A stretch of 64,000 nt of DNA from Liolophura sinensis (Eukaryota; Mollusca; Polyplacophora; Chitonida; Chitonidae): assembly GCF_032854445.1 (NCBI RefSeq), contig NC_088303.1, positions 3,853,501 to 3,917,500 of the forward strand, read 5' to 3'. Numbering within the stretch: the stretch's first letter is position 1; each line of letters opens with the position of its first letter. This document shows, one piece after another, positions 13,501-23,862 of the stretch. The translations under genes were made by a program, and so were the position numbers. The notes under the pieces were generated by a model, which saw nothing but the letters and a program-made list of their open reading frames with translations, was not told the origin of the DNA and made no database searches.

Positions 13501-16500
13501 CTCTGTAACAGGCTTTGTAAGGCTCATAACTGGCCTAGAGAGCATCTATGGCCCTCTAGAAGCCAGAGGGTCCACTGGGGCTTAGTTGGCCCCTGAGCCT
13601 CGGCCTTTTGAAGCTTAATATCAGCTTTTTCCTTTGCTCACAATAATGTCTGAGGTGTGAATTAAACTGAAGAAATGTCAGCTTTTACAAACCTGTAAAT
13701 TCTCAAATTGTCTCAAACCAGGCAAGATGACGTCTGTAAGACTCAGGTTGACTTAGTCTAAATCAAAGGGCTAAACTGTAGGCTTCAATTTAATAGGCAA
13801 TGCTTAGTTGTACCGGTTGTGTGGAGGTAGCCTGATTATGGTGTTGTCTAAGTAGGGATGTTTTCTGTTCACAACCTCATCAATAAAGGTAACAAATCAG
13901 CATAAAAATGTATATCAGTGATAAAGATCTGACTGATATGTATCTCTAGAGAAGCTGTAAAATACCAGTGAAGTTTGTCACTCTCAGTGCATGTGTTGTT
14001 TCCTTACAGTAGAAACTGTCTTCACATTGAAGAAGAGTAGTGTACGTGTTTAATGTAGGCTGTCAACGTGTCAGTTTAGGCTGTGCATTTCTGTGGTTTC
14101 TTGCTCATCACTATCAGGTCTGATTTTTGGTACTGAACGCCTCACAAAGTCAGTCGTGATCAGACATCCGATACTTGGATAGTACTGACCAGACGCTTGC
14201 GACTGTTACAGACAGTATTGACATTTCTTGTTTTTTTTACTGTAATCAAGGAAAAAGACAAAAAAGGCAAGAAGGAGAAGAAATCAAAGAAGGAGAAAGA
14301 TGAAGGTGAGAAGCCAGAGGAAGTTGAGAAAAAGCCTGCAGAAAAAGAAGAGAAAAAAGTAAGGCTCCAACATTTGTTCCGCATATTTGTCATTGCCATT
14401 CTGGAAAAGCATAAGTGACTGAGTAAACAATTTTAGTATGTAGATGTACTGTAATCCTTTAATAGTGTTTTTCAACTTGTATTTCATACTCTTTTCAGGA
14501 TTGTTAATCTCATTTGTGTATTTCTGTTGATTCCATAAAGTCTGTCTAGCATAAGATACACATCACTAACATTGTAAGACTAGGGTTGCTATGATTGTTG
14601 TTGAGAAGTAATGCTTGGGAAGGTCTGCCAAGAACCTGCAGATGGCTGTGGTTTTTCTTGGGCTTTGCTTGGTTTTCTTCCACCATATTGCTGGCCACTG
14701 TCACATATTAAAGTGGGGCCTCCATGGCTCAGTTGTTTAGCGTGCTGGTGCGGCATAATGACCCAGGAGCCTCTCACCAGTGCCATCGCTGTGAGTGGCT
14801 CATGTTGGCTTCCTCTCCAGCTGCAAGTGAGAAGGTCTTCCAGCATCCTGCGGATGGTCGTGGGTTTCCCCTGGGCTCTCTCCGGTTTCCTACCACCATA
14901 ATGCTGGCTGCTGCCGTGGAAGTGCAATATTCTTGAGTACAGCATAAAACACCAGTCAAATAAATAAATGTTAAAGTAGGGAAAGTAAATAAGTAAATGC
15001 AAGTAATGCTAAAGCCAGAACGAGGTGAATATATATATTTCATGTTTTGTTAGAAGTGAAACAGTGACATGAGTGAATGGGAGATAACTTCATGTAATTG
15101 GGAGGTAACTAATCAAACACACTGATACCAGTGTATTACGTGCTATTACTAAATACATGTACACGTGTTGTTATACTGAAATTGTGTACCAGATTAGGTA
15201 ATTTATATGAAGTGATGTATTTGACTTGCACTTGAAGGAAGAAGACAAGGATAAGAAGAAGAAGGAGAAGAAGCTGAAACTGGTGATGCATGAAGACCAG
15301 ATGTTTAAGGACGGAGATGAGGTACAATGAATGTCCTGTCTAGGTGGCTTATTCACTGCTCTATATTCCTGTATTAGATTTAAAGCAAGAGACTGTGACT
15401 GTGAGTAGATCCCTATATTTCAGCCGGATTTATAAGGGGGAATCAGGCTGTGATGTGGTGGTTGTTAAAGTGGGCTTGCCTTTCAATTGCTAAGACACAC
15501 GATGTGTGAGCTCAGCCCGGCCTTGGATTGTTGACATTTAGCAAAAGACGAACCTTGTGTGCCATTAGCACTTCTGACGTTTGTTAAGAGAAACCTTATG
15601 GTTTCCTCACCCATAAAATGTACTGTTGTACATGTATTAGTGAAATGTTCTCAAATGTGACATTGATCAACATTCAAATAATTAAAGAAATAAATACAAT
15701 ACAATAAAAAAAATCAGTAATACATGTATGTATGTTTTGTTCATGTGTTTTTTTTAATTTTTTTTTTTTATTTATCATCAGGTGTATGTGTGGATTTATG
15801 ATCCTGTGCCCCTGAAGACGTTTATCATTGGTTTGTTACTAGGTGAGCCTCATTAGTTAGTACATAGAACCGCAAGCATACAGACATTCTTTACTTAGAC
15901 CTGGGATTAAGAGACGGAGGGATAGGAAGTAAAATTAAAGTTTGGTAGGGCTGCCTTTGACACAGGTGAAGAACACCGCTACAGAAATTGTACTTAAAAA
16001 TTGTAATGATGTTGGGTCTGGTTATCCGATCAACTGCCCAAGGCGACTTGTCCAACATTCATTCCAAAACCATGCCCGGTGACTGAAATCTCGGAGATTA
16101 CGGATGGTAATTGCCATGTCAATAATTTTATGTCCATGAGTTGTGTTCTTTATCCTCAACTGCATCAAAACAAAAAAAAAGAAAGAGCATGTTTTATTTA
16201 CATTGAATAGTTTTGAATGGGTCGGTGAAGTGGGTTAACAATCGGAGATCATGTAACAATTAAGAGTCACACAGAGAAGGACTTTCACACCTGTAACTGT
16301 TTACTTATTTGATTGGTGTTTTACACCATACTCAAGAATATTTCACTTACAAGATAGCCACCAAAATTATGGTGGGATGAAACCGGGCACAGACCATGGG
16401 ATACTTATGTTTATAAGTCACATTGGGGGATCTGGGTAGACGGATAAACAACACATGGGAGATCGTGGAAAAATGGTCACAGATACATTGAAAATGTCTT

Positions 16501-18709
16501 CTTCAAGTTTGGCTTTTATGAACAAAAGCCCCATCATCAAGGTCAAAAGAAGAAAAGAAGACATGAAAGCCGAATATTTGAACGAGTGTTGAACATACAC
16601 ACGGCTCATTTATGACAGGACATAACACCCATTCATGTAGCCTCTGGCTTCTGGATTGTCTCTTAGAATAGCCTATAATTTCACACAGTTATCTGTTGGT
16701 ATCATCATGAGGCATATTTTTCCGTGTATGTTAAGAAGTGAATATCGGCAGGTGATTTGACCATAACCTAGTGAGCATTACAACCTGTGTGTGGACTGTA
16801 TGTTCATCGGCTCTGTCCGCGTAGTCATCGACTCATTCAAACAGCCGACGATAGTTCCCGAAGCTGTCTAGACATGTCTGGGCTTGTCGCACGCTACCCA
16901 GACCTTGTGGCGACACTGCCTGGGCTAAAACAATAGCGAGTCTAACACCGTGAGCTCTGACAGCAAAGTTTCATATCTCTCTGCCTCTTAATCCCAGGTT
17001 AGACTTAAGTTAGATGACATCTGCTACCGTTCATAACCAATATCCAGGCTCCCAAGCACTCAGGTAGGTTTCAAATGTGGGAGAACATGAAAACAAAAAC
17101 ATCATTGACTGATATATTATGGGATAAGGAGTGAGCTTCAACTGAATACATGACAGCTTACAAGTTGGGGAGAATTGTGCACAAGTGTGAAGTGAAATTT
17201 CCGCGAATATGCATGTGGCTGTGCTGAATTGTGATGGTGAATACTTGACAGTGATGGTAAAATCAAATGTCTCGTCCAGCTCTGTTGATATCATTGGGAA
17301 ACATGGTGTGCACTAAACATATATATGCACAAGATTTGTAATAGTTGTTGTAAGGTGCACTCACGATAAGACAGTGCTGTTAAGATTATTGTTCAAAGCG
17401 CATTTTCAACAACCTTTTGCACAAACACGTGTAGATGTATTTATAAATTTGCAATTGAAGCTTATTTAATTTATTATTATTTTGCAGTGAAGTACAGATA
17501 AGTTTTGTATCCATGAATTTCTATTGGGCTAAAAAAGTCATTTCAGACAAATAAATCTGAACTGATTGCAATAAGGCATATTTATTGTTTTCAATTTTTT
17601 TGTTCAGAAATGCCCTTGTTTAAATTAATGTAAAAATTTGATGCCTCAATCAGATTTGTGAGTAGTAAACATTCACTCTTGTCTTCAGTCCTAGGTGCAA
17701 TTGCCCTGTGTTTGTTCCCGTTATGGCCATCTGAGGTGCGAATTGGGGTCTACTATCTCAGCTTGTCTGGAGCTGTCTTTGTTGGAGTCATTCTGTTACT
17801 TATTGTTGGTAAGAGAATCATAAAGGCTAGAATATTGTTGCATTATACCATGTATATCTTGAATTTAAAACAGCCATGTTACAGACCAACAAGTAATCTC
17901 CTGATAATAAAAAGAGTAATGTGTAAAGGCTTGAAATCATCCTAAATTGTGCAATGCTTACCATGTAAAGAGCAGCTGCTGAATTCCATTGTGGGGGAAA
18001 ATTGAGAGTTTGTATCAGTCGAAAATTGTGCACAGTGCAGAAATATGGTCTACATTAGAAGATATATCTAATTGTGTTTGATCCATGCGAGTCAGTTTTA
18101 ACAGTGTATAGGTTAATATCTGGATTCCATAAACCCATGAGTTGCTCAATCAAGCTGCAGTAAGTCAGCCACCCAGTTTATGTCTTTGTTTTCATTGCAG
18201 TAAGGTTCATCTTGTTCTGTTTCATCTGGGCATTGACACTTGGAAAACATCATTTCTGGTTCTTGCCCAATCTAACGGAAGATGTGGGATTTTTCGACTC
18301 CTTCCGGCCATTGTACAAACATGATTACTATGATGGAACCAAAACAGAAAAAGAAAAACCTCGTGGGAAAAAGAGTAAAGAGAGTGATGAAAGTGACAAG
18401 GACAGTAAGCAGGGTAAGGGCGATGCAGAGGCAGTGCTGAGAAGTAAAACCACAAAGGACAGCAATGAAGACAAAGAGGAGCAGAATGGGTTTGAACTTG
18501 TGGAAAAGGAGGATGTGGATCAGTTTGAAGTGGATGGAGAACACATTGTAGACGATGAACAGGAAGTGGACAATGAAAACGACGTGGAAGGAGAAAATGA
18601 TGTTGATGAGGAAAATGATGATGAATCTCCAGAAAATGAAGATGATGAAAATGATGATGATAACCAAGAAGATAACTCAGATGAAAATGAACCCAAAAAG
18701 ACAAAGTGA
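7539..18709 (+). CDS. SEC62: SEC62, ER protein translocation subunit and ER-phagy receptor, complete, 9 exons
   Basis: SEC62 works with SEC63 at the SEC61 channel to import mainly short or weak-signal precursors into the ER. The exons are 7539-7574, 8009-8117, 10466-10571, 11649-11769, 14251-14358, 15238-15321, 15782-15842, 17689-17808 and 18201-18709. They join in frame to 417 residues (human 399). The N-terminal domain has AVAKYLRFNCP, matching vertebrate SEC62. Lys/Glu-rich linker exons 4-6 (about residues 95-175) are followed by VYVWIYDP (189-196), membrane span 1 (about 199-218), FPLWP, span 2 (about 231-261) and the hallmark HHFWFLPNLTEDVGF with SFRPLY. The tail is very acidic and includes NGFELVEKED (FELV at 346-349), aligned to the human LC3-interacting motif. 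The ATG sits in AAACATGG, a good initiation context. The introns contain several SINEs but no second gene that I can see. Confidence 0.97.
9870..10135 (-). repeat. Full-length tRNA-derived SINE in SEC62 intron 2
   Basis: Read on the minus strand it starts GGGGCCTCTGTGGCC (tRNA-like A-box side), has a GAGTTCAAGTCC B-box and the AAGCCAGC/GCTGGCTT core, and ends in the TATTCTTCAGTACGGC tail before an A/T-rich end. The structure suggests a V-SINE-type molluscan element such as RUDI; the family name is inference. Confidence 0.75.
10773..11124 (+). repeat. Second-family SINE in SEC62 intron 3
   Basis: A tRNA-like head (GGCCATGGTCTAGTGGTTAG) is followed about 270 bp later by the tail TCGTCATATGACTGAAAAAT and a TCACTCACTCAC end. 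The tail matches the SINEs at 27406 and 57403, while the middle differs, so it is a diverged or chimeric member. Confidence 0.55.
11353..11574 (-). repeat. SINE of the common family in SEC62 intron 3
   Basis: It starts in TTTATTTATTTCATTGGTGT on the plus strand and runs to CCACAGAGGCTCC, so tail and head are both present on the minus strand. It has small internal deletions relative to the copy at 9870-10135. Confidence 0.7.
11780..14100. other. SEC62 intron 4 interior, nothing recognised
   Basis: This is AT-rich intron sequence. A 133-codon minus-strand frame at 12056-12457 has no motif, no initiation context and no splice support, so I treat it as chance. Confidence 0.5.
14620..14705 (+). 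repeat. SINE interior fragment
   Basis: It contains CCTGCAGATGGCTGTGG, GGGCTTTGCTTGG and CCACCATATTGCTGGCC, the inner part of the common SINE, directly before a longer copy in the same orientation. It may be a head-less older copy hit by the newer insertion. Confidence 0.5.
14714..14970 (+). repeat. Full-length SINE in SEC62 intron 5
   Basis: It runs from GTGGGGCCTCCATGGCTCAG (A-box) through CTCATGTTGGCTTCC and GCGGATGGTCGTGGG to GAGTACAGCATAAAACACC and AAATAAATAAATG. This is the most complete plus-strand copy in the window. Confidence 0.75.
15443..15715 (+). repeat. Third SINE-like repeat in SEC62 intron 6
   Basis: A head with GTGGTTGTTAAAGTGGGC and ACACGATGTGTGAGCTCAGC, then GTGAAATGTTCTCAAATGTG and an AAATAAATAC-type end, resembles a tRNA-headed SINE distinct from the other two families. 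Its boundaries are approximate. Confidence 0.4.
16301..16402 (-). repeat. Truncated SINE (tail half) in SEC62 intron 7
   Basis: It carries TTATTTGATTGGTGTTTTAC, then CATACTCAAGAATATTTCAC and TGGTGGGATGAAACCGGGC; the head is missing. The rest of intron 7 to 17688 shows nothing I recognise. Confidence 0.65.
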
Positions 18710-19160
18710 TTTAATTACAGCTGGGTATTTGTTTTGACACTGTGGTGTTCTAGATTAGAAAAAAACCTGATACATGTTCACTGTTCTTCTTTATTATATA
18801 CGGTTTTACTTGTTTTTGAACAAGCTTGTTTTGTTGTAAGTGTTTAACCCTCTATTTGGAATGCAACATTTTTAACTCTACAGGAGAATGTTGATGTATT
18901 TATGATGGATATTGAGAGGAAGAAGTGATCTATAATGAAGATCACTTGTACAAGATTGTGAATCTGTTAACATGTATGTTGGTTAAAAATGAAAAGTTTT
19001 CACTGGCATAAAAAAGGGTCGGAAAATTCAAGCCACATTTAGTTCATCTAGTCAGTTTTATGCAAAAATGTCTCAACCAGTTCAGTTCTAACAGTTTTCT
19101 TATCAGTTGACTGTTGCCAAATTGGTACTGCTGTTCTTTGCAGTTAAAAGATTAGTGTAG
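18710..19160 (+). other. Probable SEC62 3'UTR
   Basis: This is non-coding sequence directly after the SEC62 stop. No strong AATAAA signal is seen close by. An ATTAAA at 19840-19845 and an AATAAA at 20410-20415 are possible distal signals, so the UTR end is not resolved. Confidence 0.4.
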
Positions 19161-19162
19161 AA

Positions 19163-19362
19163 GAAGGGCATATTCTGTTATCTTTACCATGTACTGTAAG
19201 GGGATATTCTCTTATCTTTACTGTATAGAACAAGGGGATATTCTCTTATCTTTACTGTATAGAACAAGGGGATATTCTCTTATCTTTACTGTATAGAACA
19301 AGGGGACATTCTCTTATCTTTATTGTATAGAACAAGGGGATATTCTCTATTTTCATTGTAGA
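19163..19362 (+). repeat. 34-bp minisatellite, about 5 units
   Basis: The unit is GGGGATATTCTCTTATCTTT followed by ACTGTATAGAACAA. The first unit is degenerate and the last is truncated. The unit is contained, with about four mismatches, in the 77-bp repeat that begins 2 kb downstream. Confidence 0.85.
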
Positions 19363-19500
19363 AATAGGAATATTACCACAATCTTTTAGCTTTGTAGCAG
19401 CTTCTGTGCACAAGTTTTATGCATATGCTACATATAATTTGAAACCGGAGCCGTTTGGTTATACATGTACCATCAAAACGGAGAACCCAGACATTAGTGC
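19363..19500 (+). repeat. Dispersed flank element F, copy 1
   Basis: GTAGCAGCTTCTGTGC, GGAGCCGTTTGGTTATACAT and CATCAAAAC line up with 36770-36905 (GTAGCAGTTTGTTTG, GGAGCCGTGCGTTAATACAT, TACCAAAAC). In both places it sits immediately after a minisatellite, which suggests the end of a mobile element with an internal array. Confidence 0.5.
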
Positions 19501-21039
19501 AACAAAATCGTAATGTAAAGGAAATGCTGACTTGTGTTCTTACACGTTAAATATTGGTGCTTAAAATTTCTTCAGGAGACACGAGATAGGGGAAACAATC
19601 CAATTCTTTGGTGTGAATCGTTAAGAGTAGTCTGCCCCTGTTGGTGGTCGTGTTGAAATGTTTGTGTTGTTGTTTTTAATGAGTTTGTAACATCATTTCT
19701 GGTGAAACATTGTGGAATGTATATAATAGTAAACCAAGGCTTCTGATTGTATGTAAATTATTGACTGATAACAGTTTCAACCAAACTCATGTATGTAGAC
19801 AAATCACTATTTCAGCGTAGAGAATCCTTGAGCAAGTTAATTAAAAACGGTATATGAGTGATGATTTCTAATGTCTCTGGCCATAAGTAGTTGATATTGT
19901 GTTCCTACCAAGGATTTTTTTTTTTTTGGGGGGGGGGGGGACAAGAAAAACGATGATGGTGATTTAAGAATGCATTGAGCCTGCATGTTTCAGTCACCAG
20001 AACTTGGAGTGAAGCGATCGTTTGTTTCTAGGACAGGCCTACATTAGGTCGTCCACTAACAAAGCCGTTGTATTTCTCTTATTACCATTCTGTGAATTTG
20101 GCACTTAAGGATTATATATGATTATATATGATAGTAAGTGTCGAAGTATGTTCACGTTTTTCAAGCGTGTTATGCAGGAGTCAGGTAATTGGAGCAAAGT
20201 GTAAAATGTCTGACATGAAGAAGAAAAGCGACACCAGTTAATGCAATATCTAATAAGTTCTTTTCTTGAAGCCCTAGAAAATCTATTCGTTGATGAGTGA
20301 CTTCATTTAGGACGCCATCATTACTGTAGACCAAATTTGAATAATTTGGCGTGCGTGTCTTTTGTTTATGATTTTATGTACCGGTCAACATTATCCCAAT
20401 ATTTATTGGAATAAATTTAGTGTCTAAATTTGCTCATGATGACATAGATATTCCATGCCTTAGCATGTAGATGTAAACTTGGAGGGTTGACCTGCAGCTG
20501 CATGGATTTCAGAGGGCCCATTGTTAATTTAGCGCTGAAATTGTGCTCAGAGCACGTGGTTGGTTTTTGTCAAGAAAGCATGTTAATGCGCATGCCTTGT
20601 ACACGTACCCTGTAAGTCGAAGTCAGATGTCTAGAAGTTTCACATGATACATGTTTGATACTACACACCTATAAACAATTGTCTGTTTCTCCCGTAGGCC
20701 CACCACACAAATCTAACTGAATGCGTTATTGGCGTGACGTTTAACTGCTAGCAGCAATGAATTGTTGTTATGTCAAGGCTTTAAAATGTCCATTCCGATA
20801 TTACATATATGTACATGAAGCCTACATACTCAATCTAGCTGATGCCTGAAGTCTCGTTCTCAAATATATAATTTTGTCCCGAAGAGGAGTGCATTAAACG
20901 ATATTTTATGTCATCAGCGTACTTGCATATGTAGTGTTTTTTCCTTGATGTATTGCACGTACGTGTTTCATATGTGTACTATTTCGATTTCAACTTATTT
21001 GTGTTTGTCAACACGGGTAGGATCATACCAGAGACTTCA
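19501..21039. other. Intergenic, no gene seen
   Basis: It holds a T-run followed by a G-run (about 19914-19941) and a short GATTATATAT duplication near 20110. No reading frame with recognisable content was found. Confidence 0.5.
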
Positions 21040-21290
21040 AAATGGTATTTGTTGCTGCCTCACTGGGTGCCCAGCCCTGAGAGGCAGAGGAAGTGTACCG
21101 GACTAGTTGACCCGGTGTCAGTATAATGTGGCATGGTGGGATGTCATGTCTGGTGTCTTTTGCAAGTTATTTCAGTGGTGGCAGCACTTTGGCGGCTTGG
21201 ACTCGTCTTGCCACAAGAAGACATAGGCCTAGTATATATACACACACTTTATGACTCCTCTCGTCATATCCCTGGAAAATAGGTACGACC
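21040..21290 (+). repeat. Diverged SINE of the CACT-tail superfamily
   Basis: GTTGACCCGGTGTCAGTATA, ACTCGTCTTGCCACAAG and a CGTCATAT-CTGGAAAA-ACGACCTTAAACC end match the layout of copies at 27406-27750 and 51345-51590. The head is poorly preserved. Confidence 0.5.
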
Positions 21291-21371
21291 TTAAACCGTA
21301 AATATAAAATTACATACATATACATTTTTAATTTGGTTTCGTTGTAATCAGTAGATCTGGAGTAGAAGTAG

Positions 21372-23600
21372 ATTTTCCTATCTTTACGGTATGGAAAAAG
21401 GTGTTAACTCACTGTGTACAGTCGCGTGTGTCTGTTGATAGTGGGGATATTCCCTTATCTTTACGGCATGGAAAAAGGTGTTAACTCGCTGTGTACAGTC
21501 GCGAATGTCTGTTGATAACGGGGATATTGCCTTATCATTACGGCATGGGCAAAGGTGTTAACTCGCTGTGTACGGTCGCATGTGTCTGTTGATAGCGGGG
21601 ATATTCCCTTATCTTTACAGTATGGAAAAAGGTGTTAACTCTCTGTGTACAGTCGCGAATGTCTGTTGATAACGGGGATATTCCCTTATCTTTACGGTAT
21701 GGAAAAAGGTGTTAACTCGCTGTGTACAGTCGCGAATGTCTGTTGATAACGGGGATATTGCCTTATCATTACGGCATGGGCAAAGGTGTTAACTCGCTGT
21801 GTACAGTCGCGTGTGTCTGATGATAGCGGGGATATTGCCTTATCTTTACGGCATGGAAAAAGGTGTTAACTCGCTGTGTACGGTCGCGAATGTCTGTTGA
21901 TAACGGGGATATTCCCTTATCTTTACGGCATGGAAAAAGGTGTTAACTCGCTGTGTACAGTCGCGTGTGTCTGATGATAGCGGGGATATTCCCTTATCTT
22001 TACGGCATGGAAAAAGGTGTTAACTCGCTGTGTACGGTCGCGTGTGTCTGATGATAGCGGGGATATTCCCTTATCTTTACGGTATGGAAAAAGGTGTTAA
22101 CTCGCTGTGTACAGTCGCGTGTGTCTGATGATAGCGGGGATATTCCCTTATCTTTACGGTATGGAAAAAGGTGTTAACTTGCTGTGTACAGTCGCATGTG
22201 TCTGATGATAGCGGGGATATTCCCTTATCTTTACGGCATGGAAAAAGGTGTTAACTCGCTGTGTACTGTCGCGTGTGTCTGTTGATAGCGGGGATATCCC
22301 CTTATCTTTACGGCATGGAAAAAGGTGTTAACTCGCTGTGTACTGTCGCGTGTGTCTGTTGATAGCGGGGATATCCCCTTATCTTTACGGCATGGAAAAA
22401 GGTGTTAACTCGCTGTGTACGGTCGCGTGTGTCTGTTGATAGCGGGGATATCCCCTTATCTTTAGGGCATGGAAAAAGGTGTTAACTCGCTGTGTACAGT
22501 CGCGTGTGTCTGATGATAGCGGGGATATTCCCTTATCTTTACGGTATGGAAAAAGGTGTTAACTCGCTGTGTACGGTCGCGTGTGTCTGATGATAGCGGG
22601 GATATTCCCTTATCTTTACGGTATGGAAAAAGGTGTTAACTCGCTGTGTACGGTGTTAACTCGCTGTGTACGGTCACGTGTGTCTGTTGATAGCGGGGAT
22701 ATTACCTTATCTTTACGGCATGGAAAAAGGTGTTAACTCGCTGTGTACAGTCGCGTGTGTCTGTTGATAACGGGGATATTCCCTTATCTTTACAGCATGG
22801 GCAAAGGTGTTAACTCGCTGTGTACAGTCGCGTGTGTCTGTTGATAACGGGGATATTCCCTTATCTTTACGGCACGGAAAAAGGTGTTAACTCGCTGTGT
22901 ACGGTCGCGTGTGTCTGTTGATAACGGGGATATTCCCTTATCTTTACAGCATGGGCAAAGGTGTTAACTCGCTGTGTACAGTCGCGTGTGTCTGTTGATA
23001 GCGGGGATATTGCCTTATCATTACGGTATGGAAAAAGGTGTTAACTCGCTGTGTACAGTCGCGTGTGTCTGTTGATAGCGGGGATATTGCCTTATCATTA
23101 CGGTATGGAAAAAGGTGTTAACTCGCTGTGTACAGTCGCGTGTGTCTGTTGATAACGGGGATATTCCCTTATCTTTACAGCATGGGCAAAGGTGTTAACT
23201 CGCTGTGTACAGTCGCGTGTGTCTGTTGATAGCGGGGATATTGCCTTATCATTACGGTATGGAAAAAGGTGTTAACTCGCTGTGTACGGTCGCGTGTGTC
23301 TGTTGATAACGGGGATATTCCCTTATCTTTACGGCATGGGAAAAGGTGTTTACTCGCTGTGTACGGTCGCGTGTGTCTGATGATAGCGGGGATATTCCCT
23401 TATCTTTACGGTATGGAAAAAGGTGTTAACTCGCTGTGTACAGTCGCGTGTGTCTGTTGATAGCGGGGATATTCCCTTATCTTTACGATATAGAGAACGG
23501 TGTTAACTCGCTGTGTACAGTCGCGCGTTCCTGCTGATAGCGGGGATATTCCCCGCTATTATCTTTACTTTATAGAACAAGAGGATATTCTGTTGTTTAC
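21372..23600 (+). repeat. 77-bp minisatellite, about 28 units
   Basis: Successive GTCGCG landmarks are 77 bp apart (for example 21421 and 21498). A unit reads GTGTTAACTCGCTGTGTACA, GTCGCGTGTGTCTGTTGATA, then GCGGGGATATTCCCTTATCT and TTACGGCATGGAAAAAG. Variants alternate at fixed places: CAGTCGCG or CGGTCGCG, TTCCCTTATCTTT or TTGCCTTATCATT, CATGGAAAAA or CATGGGCAAA. One unit near 22640-22675 has an extra 20-bp internal duplication. Its base composition is richer in GC than the surroundings. Short open frames across it are repeat artefacts. Confidence 0.95.
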
Positions 23601-23757
23601 TCAAAAGTTATAGCCACAGAGAGATCTCAAAACCTGAAGTTGCGTGTATGGAAAACACATTTATGTCAATACCGTTACTGACCGCTTAAGTATCGAATGA
23701 ATTCACGTGGTGTGCCCAGTATCCACGGCATGTACAGGGCTGCTCGAAAGTGCAATT

Positions 23758-23862
23758 GATCTATTTATTTATTTGATTGGTGTTTTTCGTCGTACTCAAG
23801 AATATTTCACTTATACGACGGCGGCTAGCATTGTGGTGGGAGGAAATCGGGCAGAGATATAG
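23758..23862 (-). repeat. Truncated SINE at the start of A1
   Basis: It carries TTATTTGATTGGTGTTTTTC, GTACTCAAGAATATTTCACT and GGTGGGAGGAAATCGGGCAG. It is shared with unit B (37080-37182), so it predates the duplication. Confidence 0.7.

Noticed and set aside
18222-18704. Minus-strand open frames of 131-160 codons opposite the last SEC62 exon
   Set aside because: They are mirror frames of an acidic, Asp/Glu/Asn-rich coding exon (GAT/GAA repeats read as His, Ile and Phe runs); SEC62 homology on the plus strand is clear.
21372-23600. CRISPR-like regular repeat at 77-bp spacing
   Set aside because: The whole 77 bp is repeated with no unique spacers, and the context is an animal nuclear genome; it is a minisatellite.
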